Assembly (NCBI GenBank): GCA_945869905.1
Contig: CAMBQD010000089.1
Coordinates: 1-5,183 of the forward strand
DNA from: an uncultured Clostridia bacterium
Lineage (GTDB): Bacteria; Bacillota; Clostridia; Oscillospirales; Acutalibacteraceae
Reading direction: 5' to 3'
Length of the DNA stretch: 5,183 nt
Part shown: piece by piece, positions 1 to 5,183 of the stretch
Position numbering within the stretch: position 1 is the first letter of the stretch
How the letters are laid out: each line of letters begins with the position of its first letter
Made by a program: the position numbers and the translations under genes
The notes under the pieces: generated by a model
What the model saw: only the letters and a program-made list of their open reading frames with translations
What the model was told of the DNA's origin: nothing
Databases searched by the model: none

Positions 1-1025
1 GATATATGGCTCGTATTGCCTTTGTGCTTGACCGTATATTCAGAAAATTCGGCCTTTCCGGTAAATCCTTTATTCCTATGCTTATCGGTACAGGCTGTGG
101 TGTTCCCGGAATTATGGCATCTCGAACTATTGAAAATGAGCGTGACCGTCGTATGACAATTATGACAACAACCTTTATCCCCTGCGGTGCAAAGCTGCCG
201 TTTATTGCAATGATTGCAGGGGCTATCTTCGGTGGAGCCTGGTGGGTTGCTCCAAGCGCATACTTTATCGGAATGGCGGCAATTATCATTTCGGGTATTA
301 TGCTTAAAAAGACAAAAATGTTTGCAGGGGACCCTGCTCCCTTTGTTATGGAGCTTCCTGCATACCACCTGCCTACTGTTGGTAATGTTCTCCGTTCAAT
401 GTGGGAGCGTGGTTGGTCCTTTATCAAAAAGGCAGGAACAATTATTCTGCTTTCCACAATAGTTGTTTGGTTTTCAACATATTTCGGCTTTGTTGACGGT
501 AGCTTCCAAATGCTTACTGACGAGCAGATTGATTGTAGTATTCTTGCTTATATCGGCAATGCTGTTGCCTGGATATTTACTCCTCTCGGTTGGGGTAACT
601 GGCAGGCGGCGGTTGCATCTATCACGGGACTTGTGGCAAAGGAAAACATTGTTGGTACTCTCGGTATCCTTTACGGAGGCGGAAATGCAACGGTTTATCA
701 AAATATTGCGTCTGCCTTTACATCTGTCAGCGGCTTCTCATTCCTTACATTTAACCTGCTTTGCGCTCCCTGCTTTGCGGCAATCGGTGCAATCAAGCGT
801 GAAATGAACTCACCTAAATGGACTTGGTTTGCCATCGGATATCAGTGTCTGTTTGCATATGCGGTATCACTTATGATTTATCAGATAGGCTCTGCATTTA
901 CGGGAAATCTCAGCGTAGTAGGTCTTGTGGTTGCCATTGCTGTTTTGGTAGGTATGCTTTATATGCTCTTTAAACCATACAAGGAATCCTCAAAGCTGAC
1001 AAAATCAGTCAAGGTTACAAAATAA
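1..1025 (+). CDS. feoB: Ferrous iron transport protein B, C-terminal part (5' end outside window)
   Basis: This is the membrane permease half of FeoB, the GTP-driven Fe(II) importer of the inner membrane. The frame is open to the left edge (a Tyr codon precedes the first Met at 6), so this Met is internal; family members match GYMAR at this point. Numbering from that Met, the first Gate motif is at 28-65 (GTGCGVPGIMASRTIENERD, then PCGAKLP). The conserved KENIVGTLG follows at 212-220, and the second Gate motif LCAPCFAAIGAIKRE at 252-266. Several hydrophobic segments are visible, roughly 67-100, 143-160, 242-262, 274-296 and 302-322. The Gate cysteines C31, C60, C253 and C256 are present. The N-terminal G domain, GDI domain and first membrane helices lie upstream of the window, as would any feoA. 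The lysine-rich tail ends at the stop 1023-1025. I see no frameshift. Identification is from family motifs and is very secure. Confidence 0.96.
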   Translation, partial: YMARIAFVLDRIFRKFGLSGKSFIPMLIGTGCGVPGIMASRTIENERDRRMTIMTTTFIPCGAKLPFIAMIAGAIFGGAWWVAPSAYFIGMAAIIISGIMLKKTKMFAGDPAPFVMELPAYHLPTVGNVLRSMWERGWSFIKKAGTIILLSTIVVWFSTYFGFVDGSFQMLTDEQIDCSILAYIGNAVAWIFTPLGWGNWQAAVASITGLVAKENIVGTLGILYGGGNATVYQNIASAFTSVSGFSFLTFNLLCAPCFAAIGAIKREMNSPKWTWFAIGYQCLFAYAVSLMIYQIGSAFTGNLSVVGLVVAIAVLVGMLYMLFKPYKESSKLTKSVKVTK

Positions 1026-1026
1026 C

Positions 1027-1058
1027 TAAGGGAGGCACATTTTAGTGTGCCTCCTTTA
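1027..1058 (+). terminator. Intrinsic terminator of feoB
   Basis: A perfect 9-bp GC-rich stem, GGAGGCACA (1031-1039) with TGTGCCTCC (1046-1054), closes a six-base TTTTAG loop. It extends outward by four more pairs, one of them G-T, from 1027 to 1058. It starts two bases after the feoB stop. The T run after the stem is short (TTT, 1055-1057), so termination may be leaky. Position and stem strength still make a terminator the natural reading. Confidence 0.8.
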
Positions 1059-1108
1059 AGACTATTGGTAAAGCGGAGTGACCGTATCGGAATATAGTTT
1101 TACGTAGC

Positions 1109-1125
1109 GGCGAACTGTGTTCGCC
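1109..1125. repeat. Perfect 7-bp hairpin, possible dispersed palindromic repeat
   Basis: GGCGAAC (1109-1115) and GTTCGCC (1119-1125) form a perfect stem around a three-base TGT loop, in otherwise AT-rich intergenic DNA. No T tract follows, and it lies about 50 bases beyond the feoB terminator, so a second terminator is unlikely. Compact GC-rich palindromes of this style (GGGCGA...TCGCCC cores) are known as scattered intergenic repeats in clostridial gut genomes. Membership of such a family is inferred, since only one copy is visible here. Confidence 0.5.
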
Positions 1126-1154
1126 ACAACAAGTATTTTATCAACAATGCTTTG

Positions 1155-1190
1155 AACAAAAAATACCGTCCTTTTTTGTTAATAATTAAC
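1155..1190. promoter_or_regulatory. Two overlapping AT-rich inverted repeats upstream of the PI-PLC promoter
   Basis: AACAAAAAA (1155-1163) and TTTTTTGTT (1172-1180) are perfect 9-base inverted repeats around an eight-base spacer. GTTAAT-A-ATTAAC (1178-1190) is a 13-base palindrome sharing its first three bases with the end of the first repeat. Both sit just upstream of the candidate -35 boxes at 1208/1214, where an activator site or an A/T-rich UP element would lie. Function is inferred. In AT-rich DNA such symmetry can occur by chance, although two abutting perfect repeats are notable. Confidence 0.35.
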
Positions 1191-1207
1191 ATAAAACGGA
1201 AAAACTA

Positions 1208-1243
1208 TTGATTTTGGAACTAAAATAATAGATAATATATAAT
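1208..1243 (+). promoter_or_regulatory. Sigma-A-type promoter for the PI-PLC gene
   Basis: Two overlapping vegetative promoters can be read. One is TTGATT (1208-1213), a 17-base spacer and GATAAT (1231-1236). The other is TTGGAA (1214-1219), an 18-base spacer and a perfect TATAAT (1238-1243). Either would start transcription around 1243-1252 and leave a short 5' leader of about 25-33 bases before the ATG. The gene therefore appears to have its own promoter behind the feoB terminator. Confidence 0.6.
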
Positions 1244-1263
1244 AAAGTACTATGTAAACTGAC

Positions 1264-1269
1264 AGGAGG
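1264..1269 (+). promoter_or_regulatory. Ribosome binding site of the PI-PLC gene
   Basis: A full AGGAGG Shine-Dalgarno lies six bases before the ATG at 1276. It fixes this start, which also places a signal peptide at the very N terminus. This is the strongest RBS in the window and suggests efficient translation. Confidence 0.88.
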
Positions 1270-1275
1270 ATAAAT

Positions 1276-4200
1276 ATGAGGACAGGTGTGAAAAAGCTTT
1301 TATCGGTATTTTTATCTGTTGTTTTGTGCCTTTCACTTTTATGCTCAAGTATTCCTGCCTTTGCTTTCAGAGTAAATTCCACCATAGGAATGAATTTAAC
1401 CGGCGCAAACTGGATGAGCGGTATAAAGGATGACACTTTGATATCGGATATATCTATGCCCGGTACTCACGATTCAGGTGCAAGAATTGTAGATCAGGTT
1501 ACGACTACTTGGGCAAAATGCCAAAACCTTACAATCAGTGCTCAGCTTTCTGCAGGTGTTCGTTATCTTGATATGCGCTTGGAATACGATACCGGTGTAA
1601 GCGGAAGTGTCAGAGTTGTTCACAGCACCATTAACTGCTATAACGACGCCGGCGGCGCCCTCGATTTTGACTCTGTTATCAATGATTGCTATAAATTCCT
1701 GGACCAAAATCCTACAGAAACAATTATTATGTCGGTTAAGGAGGACGACGGCAGTAATACCTCAACCCTTGCAAATGTAATAATGGATAAGATTTATGCA
1801 AAAAGCTCTTACTGGTATATGGGCTCGTCTACTCCTCAGCTTAAGGATGTCAGAAAAAAGATTGTGCTTGCAAAAAGAATTTCACAAATTTACGGCGGAC
1901 TTAATCTTAGCTGGGGCGACCAAGGCTCAGACGGCGGTAGCGTTGAGATAAACTCAAGTCTTGAGGTTCAGGACAGGTATAATATGGGTACCTCAAACAA
2001 ATGGCTAAACGCCGCCAGACCGATGCTTGAAAAGGATAAGCCGTCAGGTAAGTTCTTCCTTAATTTTATGTCAACTACAGGTGCCGGTATTTCCGGTGTG
2101 TCCGCATGTGCAGGGGAAATGAACGGAAAGTTTTTCCAATATGAGCTGCGGAATAATAAATGCTACGGTATTATAATTTTTGACTATATTGATGAAAATT
2201 TGGCTAAAAAGGTTTACCAGTGTAATGATTTGGCTTCAAAAAATCAGGCTGACCCCATGTCAGGGCAATATTATTACCGAATAAATATGTACACGTCAAA
2301 TAATGTTGATTCCGGCTGGTCAAGGGTTTCCTTAAAGCTGTATTACAGAACAAATAACGGTACGGGCTCAGAATATTGCTACACTGTGTTTGAAAACGAC
2401 AGCGGCGAAACAAAGGGATATCAGTATGTGTGCAGTGTAGGTAACTGGGATTTTACCGGTATAATTAACGGCTTCCCGACACGATTGGAATTTAGCTACA
2501 GCTTTAGCGGAAGTGACAAGCATTTGGTCACGGAGCATTATCTTTATGTGGGCACAAGTGCCTCCGGCGACCTTACTCTGTTGGCGGAAAATCATTTTAA
2601 TGCCTGGGGCTCATACAGTGGTACAGAGTCATATAATACTGACTCAAGCGCCTATCCCCAGCCTTCATCCATTAACTTTGATTATCCCAATAGGATAACA
2701 TATACCGCTCCTAAGGAGGGGGAGGAGGTTTACACCTCCGAGTTTGGTGCAACGATTTTTGACCAGTACGGTGTAAAGTGGTACGAGGGCCCAACCTCCT
2801 ACTCAATGAAAACCAGTATACCCGGTGTACAGATGGTAGGTAACACGGTTATCATAACTTATTTGGCAAATAAAAATAAAACTCAGAAGGGTACATATAT
2901 AAGAGCTTATTACGAAAAGGGAGATTATTACCTAAGTAACGTTGATGAAAAATATATGGTTGTGGTTCCTAATAAGCTTGATTATAGCTATTTGGGATAT
3001 GACGGCTCTGTACTGTATAAATCTGAGGGTTATTATGATACCGATCCGGTATACGTTGGAGAAACACCGGTTAAGCCATATGACGAAGCATACCATTACG
3101 TTTTCAGCGAATGGTCACCGAAAACAACTATTCAGCTTACAAACAATAATTACACGGCACAGTTTACAAGCGAAAAGCATACATATGTTGACGATGGTAT
3201 TGCCCCTGAGGGTGACCAGCCTGCTAAGCTGAGGCATCAGTGCTCATATTGCGGATATTACTATGATACGGATTATGATGTTGACTCCGGCACGCTTACT
3301 GCGGCACTTGAAAGAGCAAAGCAGTATGAGGAGAGGGATTATTCAAGTGAGTCGTATCAATTGTTCAAGGAGCTGTATGATGAATATTCTGCTTTGGCAG
3401 AGGATTATCCGTCACAGGCTGAGGTGGATAACGCAGTAAGGAATATTCTCAACGCTGCTTCCGATTTGGTGCCTTACTTAACACTTAGGGTAGGCGCCGA
3501 TAACGGTAGCTGTACCGTAAGCTATAACGGCGAAACATATACTAACCCAATATATTCAGTGCTTTTTGGTACAGAGGTTACTTTAACTGCCACGGCTAAG
3601 GACGGTTACCGCTTTGACGGCTGGTATGAGAATGATACAAAGCGTGTCTTTTCCCATGATGAAACCTATACCTTTGTTGTTACATCAAACACCTCATTTA
3701 CCGCAAAATATGTTAAGGAGAATTCTTCGGTACTGACCTTTGCAAATGAAACAGGTCAGATTACCTCAGCTATTGAAAAGACGCTTGAGGAATGGAAGAA
3801 TGTCACCACTATTGCAGATATGCTGCCTCAGGTACCGTATAAGGTTGGTTACGGAGAAGGCAGATGGGCTTATGACGAGGCTGATGTTCTTTCAAAGCTG
3901 CAGTCAGGCATTTCTGTAACAATCCTTCCCCAGTATGACGAAATAGGATTTACCTATCCTACGGTGCCTGAACCTGTTGACGGCAAGCCTGCCCTTAACC
4001 TGTATTATCAGCTTGATGCAGATAAGAATATAGGCTCCTTCACAATGGCTCTCGGCGTGCCTGAGGGATGCCGTGTTGAATCGGTTGGTATAGGCTTCTA
4101 TTTTGCAGATGCTGATAAGTTTAATCCTACTGAATTTGATTTGAATATAAACAACAAGCTTCTTACAGGTAAATTTAATTTTGAAGATTCCGACGGAATT

Positions 4201-4341
4201 TACATTGTAAATATGAACAAGTTTACAGCTGACTATAATTGGGCGGCTCGCGGATACGTGACCTATTATGATGATAACGGCGTATTAAAGGTTGCCTACA
4301 CAAATCAAATTAATGTAATTGATTTAAATCAGGTTTCATAA
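1276..4341 (+). CDS. Secreted multidomain phosphatidylinositol-specific phospholipase C
   Basis: This 1021-residue exoprotein should cleave phosphatidylinositol, or a related glycolipid or GPI anchor, outside the cell. A signal peptide spans 1-30: lysines near the start, a hydrophobic core and a PAFA cleavage site. The PI-PLC X catalytic domain spans about 45-320. SMPGTHDSGA (60-69) carries His65-Asp66 (B. cereus His32/Asp33), and GVRYLDMRL carries Arg101 (Arg69). VVHST carries His116 (the His81/His82 region), VQDRY (231-235) matches the inositol-contacting segment, and IIFDYID carries Asp303 (Asp274). NPTETIIMSVKE (145-156) is another family block. All catalytic positions appear intact. Downstream are a beta-rich region of about 325-470 with no family I recognise, and an Ig-like stretch of about 475-565. 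Then come an InlB-like repeat (about 566-632), an HTY...CSYCG ribbon-like motif (635-660), a helical FIVAR-like segment (about 672-732), a second bacterial repeat (about 735-813, with GYRFDGWYEND) and an unknown 818-1021 domain. Stand-alone PI-PLCs have roughly 300 residues. I see no LPXTG, SLH or dockerin anchor, so it is probably released or bound non-covalently. Confidence 0.92.
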   Translation: MRTGVKKLLSVFLSVVLCLSLLCSSIPAFAFRVNSTIGMNLTGANWMSGIKDDTLISDISMPGTHDSGARIVDQVTTTWAKCQNLTISAQLSAGVRYLDMRLEYDTGVSGSVRVVHSTINCYNDAGGALDFDSVINDCYKFLDQNPTETIIMSVKEDDGSNTSTLANVIMDKIYAKSSYWYMGSSTPQLKDVRKKIVLAKRISQIYGGLNLSWGDQGSDGGSVEINSSLEVQDRYNMGTSNKWLNAARPMLEKDKPSGKFFLNFMSTTGAGISGVSACAGEMNGKFFQYELRNNKCYGIIIFDYIDENLAKKVYQCNDLASKNQADPMSGQYYYRINMYTSNNVDSGWSRVSLKLYYRTNNGTGSEYCYTVFENDSGETKGYQYVCSVGNWDFTGIINGFPTRLEFSYSFSGSDKHLVTEHYLYVGTSASGDLTLLAENHFNAWGSYSGTESYNTDSSAYPQPSSINFDYPNRITYTAPKEGEEVYTSEFGATIFDQYGVKWYEGPTSYSMKTSIPGVQMVGNTVIITYLANKNKTQKGTYIRAYYEKGDYYLSNVDEKYMVVVPNKLDYSYLGYDGSVLYKSEGYYDTDPVYVGETPVKPYDEAYHYVFSEWSPKTTIQLTNNNYTAQFTSEKHTYVDDGIAPEGDQPAKLRHQCSYCGYYYDTDYDVDSGTLTAALERAKQYEERDYSSESYQLFKELYDEYSALAEDYPSQAEVDNAVRNILNAASDLVPYLTLRVGADNGSCTVSYNGETYTNPIYSVLFGTEVTLTATAKDGYRFDGWYENDTKRVFSHDETYTFVVTSNTSFTAKYVKENSSVLTFANETGQITSAIEKTLEEWKNVTTIADMLPQVPYKVGYGEGRWAYDEADVLSKLQSGISVTILPQYDEIGFTYPTVPEPVDGKPALNLYYQLDADKNIGSFTMALGVPEGCRVESVGIGFYFADADKFNPTEFDLNINNKLLTGKFNFEDSDGIYIVNMNKFTADYNWAARGYVTYYDDNGVLKVAYTNQINVIDLNQVS

Positions 4342-4342
4342 G

Positions 4343-4413
4343 CTTCCTTATCAAACAATCCTAATGCCTGAATAGAATGGCACACAGTCATTTTATATTT
4401 AAGGAAGGATTGT
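4343..4413 (+). promoter_or_regulatory. Leader that can mask the next ribosome binding site
   Basis: Two successive segments just after the PI-PLC stop, CTTCCTTA (4343-4350) and ACAATCCT (4355-4362), are each perfectly complementary to overlapping parts of the downstream RBS region. TAAGGAAG (4400-4407) pairs with the first and AGGATTGT (4406-4413) with the second. Full pairing with both is not possible because the targets share two bases, but either one would bury the AAGGAAGG Shine-Dalgarno. No convincing terminator or promoter is visible here, so read-through from the PI-PLC transcript is plausible. The regulatory role is inferred. Confidence 0.35.
4401..4408 (+). promoter_or_regulatory. 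Ribosome binding site of the DUF2935-like remnant
   Basis: AAGGAAGG ends nine bases before the ATG at 4418. It supports that start and shows that the short frame keeps an intact translation signal despite its reduced coding part. Confidence 0.6.
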
Positions 4414-4417
4414 GTAT

Positions 4418-4543
4418 ATGGAAAATTATGTTGTAAAATCCTTGGAGCTTCATATGTTTTTCGTCAGGATTATGAAAGAGCATGCCTTGCTTATCGACCA
4501 TATTTTAAGGGAGGCAAATCACTATATACGTCTTTTGTCATAA
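4418..4543 (+). pseudogene. Internally deleted DUF2935-family protein, 41 residues
   Basis: Residues 7-23 (KSLELHMFFVRIMKEHA) resemble the N terminus of clostridial DUF2935 proteins, which typically begin with SLELHLFF.RI.KEHA. Residues 24-40 (LLIDHILREANHYIRLL) resemble a later block of the same family, of the type PLL.(D/E)H.(L/I)REA..Y. In full-length members of about 250-300 residues, a predicted all-helical hemerythrin-like fold, these blocks are separated by 100 or more residues. Here they abut in one frame at about 4484-4492, so the middle has been lost without a frameshift. The start has a good RBS, and the stop at 4541-4543 merges into the downstream hairpin. The likely explanation is an in-frame deletion remnant. 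A functional mini-protein is possible, since the frame is clean. The family's function is not established. Recognition is from memory of the family pattern. Confidence 0.6.
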
Positions 4544-4580
4544 AATCATAACCACCAGTTCAACTGGTGGTTATGATTTT
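4542..4580. terminator. Perfect 18-bp bidirectional terminator between convergent genes
   Basis: AAAATCATAACCACCAGT (4542-4559) and its exact complement (4563-4580) enclose a three-base TCA loop. The GC-rich core near the loop (ACCACCAGT/ACTGGTGGT) is flanked by an A tract on the left and a T tract on the right (TTTTT, 4577-4581), so it can work in both directions. It ends the plus-strand transcript, overlapping the DUF2935 remnant stop, and lies two bases beyond the stop of the minus-strand lipoprotein gene. Confidence 0.9.
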
Positions 4581-4582
4581 TA

Positions 4583-4894
4583 TTATCTGAGTGCGTCTGA
4601 TACTGCGTCGCCGGCCTTGTCCACTGCTCCGCCTACGCCGTCTGCCACATCGTTAACACCTTCACCGATATCGTCGCCCACCTGGTCTGCCCTTGATACT
4701 GCGCCGTTTGTGGTACTTGCACCGTTAGCGGCGGTAGAGGCGGTTGTTGATGTGGATGCTGTGTTGGTGGTTTCCGTCACAGCGGAGGTACCTGTTGATG
4801 TTGTTGCGTTGTTGTCATTATCTCTTGCACAGCCCATAAATACTGTTACGATAACGGCAACTGCCATTGCCAAAATTAATACTTTACTTTTCAT
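4583..4894 (-). CDS. Small low-complexity lipoprotein next to ypeB
   Basis: This 103-residue protein is predicted to be exported and anchored by lipid. Lys2 and Lys4 precede a hydrophobic segment (5-20) ending in VFMGC, with Cys22 as the probable lipidated residue. The lipobox is slightly atypical, with Phe at -3. A Thr/Ser/Ala/Asn-rich linker (about 30-65) follows. The C-terminal 35 residues have a Gly/Ala/Asp/Val pattern with recurring DxxGxAV units (GVNDVADGVGGAVDKAGDAV), suggesting an amphipathic helix. I chose the ATG at 4894 because AAAGGAAG (4909-4902) lies seven bases upstream. An in-frame GTG at 4912 would put this RBS inside the gene. It follows ypeB by 63 bases with no terminator between, so co-transcription is likely. 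A spore-envelope or germination role is inferred from the neighbour only. I do not recognise a named family. Confidence 0.78.
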   Translation of the reverse strand: MKSKVLILAMAVAVIVTVFMGCARDNDNNATTSTGTSAVTETTNTASTSTTASTAANGASTTNGAVSRADQVGDDIGEGVNDVADGVGGAVDKAGDAVSDALR

Positions 4895-4901
4895 TGTATA
4901 A

Positions 4902-4909
4902 CTTCCTTT
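4902..4909 (-). promoter_or_regulatory. Ribosome binding site deciding the lipoprotein start
   Basis: On the minus strand AAAGGAAG runs from 4909 to 4902 and is seven bases from the ATG at 4894. It rules in this ATG over the in-frame GTG at 4912. Confidence 0.75.
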
Positions 4910-4957
4910 CACGATTATGATATCCTTGTTTTGATTTATTATTCACAAAATTTTAAT

Positions 4958-5183
4958 TTATTTTGTAAGTGTTCCGCCGTCGGAATAAAGCAGAAGTAAA
5001 ATGTTTTCCTCTGCGCCTGTTTTGGTGTTAACGTAGATAAGCACCTCTTCGTTGGTTTCCGTGCTTTCACAGTGAAATTCATAGCACATTGCCTCTGTTC
5101 CGTTATCCTTTGGTATAACACAGCTTTTTACACCGAGAACATTAAGATAAGGACTGATGCTTTTCTGCATATCCTCTTGGGAT
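4958..5183 (-). CDS. ypeB: YpeB-like germination protein, C-terminal 74 residues
   Basis: YpeB is a spore protein needed for localisation and stability of the cortex-lytic enzyme SleB, which degrades spore cortex peptidoglycan during germination. Only the end is visible: the frame is open to the right edge, so the Met codon at 5170 is internal. The segment resembles the last PepSY-type repeat of YpeB. It has a KSCVIPKDNG.E..CYEF block, followed by VLIYVNTKTGAEENIL, which fits the family's YIN..(T/N)G.EE.IL pattern. The final YSDGGTLTK resembles the usual D.G.L. ending. In spore formers sleB commonly lies directly upstream, so sleB is expected just beyond the right edge. The stop is at 4960-4958, 63 bases before the lipoprotein start. 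Identification is by family pattern on a short fragment, so the gene name is probable rather than certain. Confidence 0.8.
   Translation of the reverse strand, partial: SQEDMQKSISPYLNVLGVKSCVIPKDNGTEAMCYEFHCESTETNEEVLIYVNTKTGAEENILLLLYSDGGTLTK

Noticed and set aside
1179..1436. An 85-codon minus-strand frame across the PI-PLC promoter and signal peptide
   Set aside because: It runs through the promoter, RBS and signal peptide region of a clearly real gene on the other strand and shows no recognisable protein features.
3178..3265. Zinc-ribbon in the PI-PLC (HTY...CSYCG)
   Set aside because: Only one CxxC pair is present and the expected first Cys of the HxY...C...CxxCG repeat is missing, so I describe it as a degenerate ribbon-like motif and do not claim zinc binding.
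4371..4399. Promoter for the 41-codon DUF2935 remnant
   Set aside because: TATATT at 4394-4399 could be a -10 box, but AATAGA at the matching -35 position is poor. Read-through from the PI-PLC gene is simpler.
4617..4901. A 94-codon plus-strand frame opposite the lipoprotein gene
   Set aside because: It is the antisense shadow of the Thr/Ala/Val-rich lipoprotein, and it lacks a ribosome binding site. The minus-strand frame has an RBS, signal sequence and lipobox cysteine.
4910..4912. GTG as an earlier start for the lipoprotein (109 residues)
   Set aside because: The Shine-Dalgarno AAAGGAAG would then lie inside the coding region, whereas it is ideally spaced for the ATG at 4894. Six extra residues would also lengthen the signal peptide n-region without need.
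4914..4945. Possible forespore (sigma-F/G-like) promoter before the lipoprotein on the minus strand
   Set aside because: GAATA (4944-4940) and GGATATCATAAT (4925-4914) recall the boxes, but spacing and several consensus positions are wrong. Co-transcription with ypeB explains expression without it.

Overview
The window reads as a piece of chromosome from an anaerobic, spore-forming Firmicute, most likely a gut clostridium of the Oscillospiraceae/Ruminococcaceae kind. Three things point there: a clostridial-style FeoB iron transporter, the C-terminal end of a YpeB-like germination protein (found in endospore formers), and a very large secreted protein with the bacterial repeat domains common in Ruminococcus-type secretomes. 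Base composition is moderate, with AT-rich intergenic gaps and strong AGGAGG-type ribosome binding sites. The taxonomic placement is an inference from gene content.

Layout, left to right. Positions 1-1025 (+) hold the C-terminal half of feoB, cut by the window edge and closed by a hairpin terminator at 1027-1058. The 250-base gap 1026-1275 contains that terminator, a perfect GC-rich hairpin (1109-1125), two AT-rich inverted repeats (1155-1180 and 1178-1190), a sigma-A-like promoter and a textbook ribosome binding site. Positions 1276-4341 (+) encode a 1021-residue secreted phosphatidylinositol-specific phospholipase C (PI-PLC). Its N-terminal third is a recognisable catalytic domain, and about 700 residues of accessory beta-rich and repeat domains follow. 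Positions 4342-4417 form a leader that can fold back on the next ribosome binding site. Positions 4418-4543 (+) encode a 41-residue protein that looks like a DUF2935 protein with its middle deleted. A perfect 18-bp hairpin (4542-4580) sits at the meeting point of the two transcription directions and probably ends both. On the minus strand, 4583-4894 encodes a small low-complexity lipoprotein, downstream of the C-terminal end of a ypeB-like gene that enters from the right edge (4958-5183).

The genes do not form one pathway. FeoB is ferrous iron uptake, the PI-PLC is an independently promoted exoenzyme, and the minus-strand pair looks like a sporulation/germination transcription unit. The most unusual items are the multidomain PI-PLC with its undescribed C-terminal architecture, the internally collapsed DUF2935 gene with an RBS-masking leader, and the small lipoprotein linked to ypeB. 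I see no CRISPR array, tRNA, rRNA, insertion sequence or defence system here.
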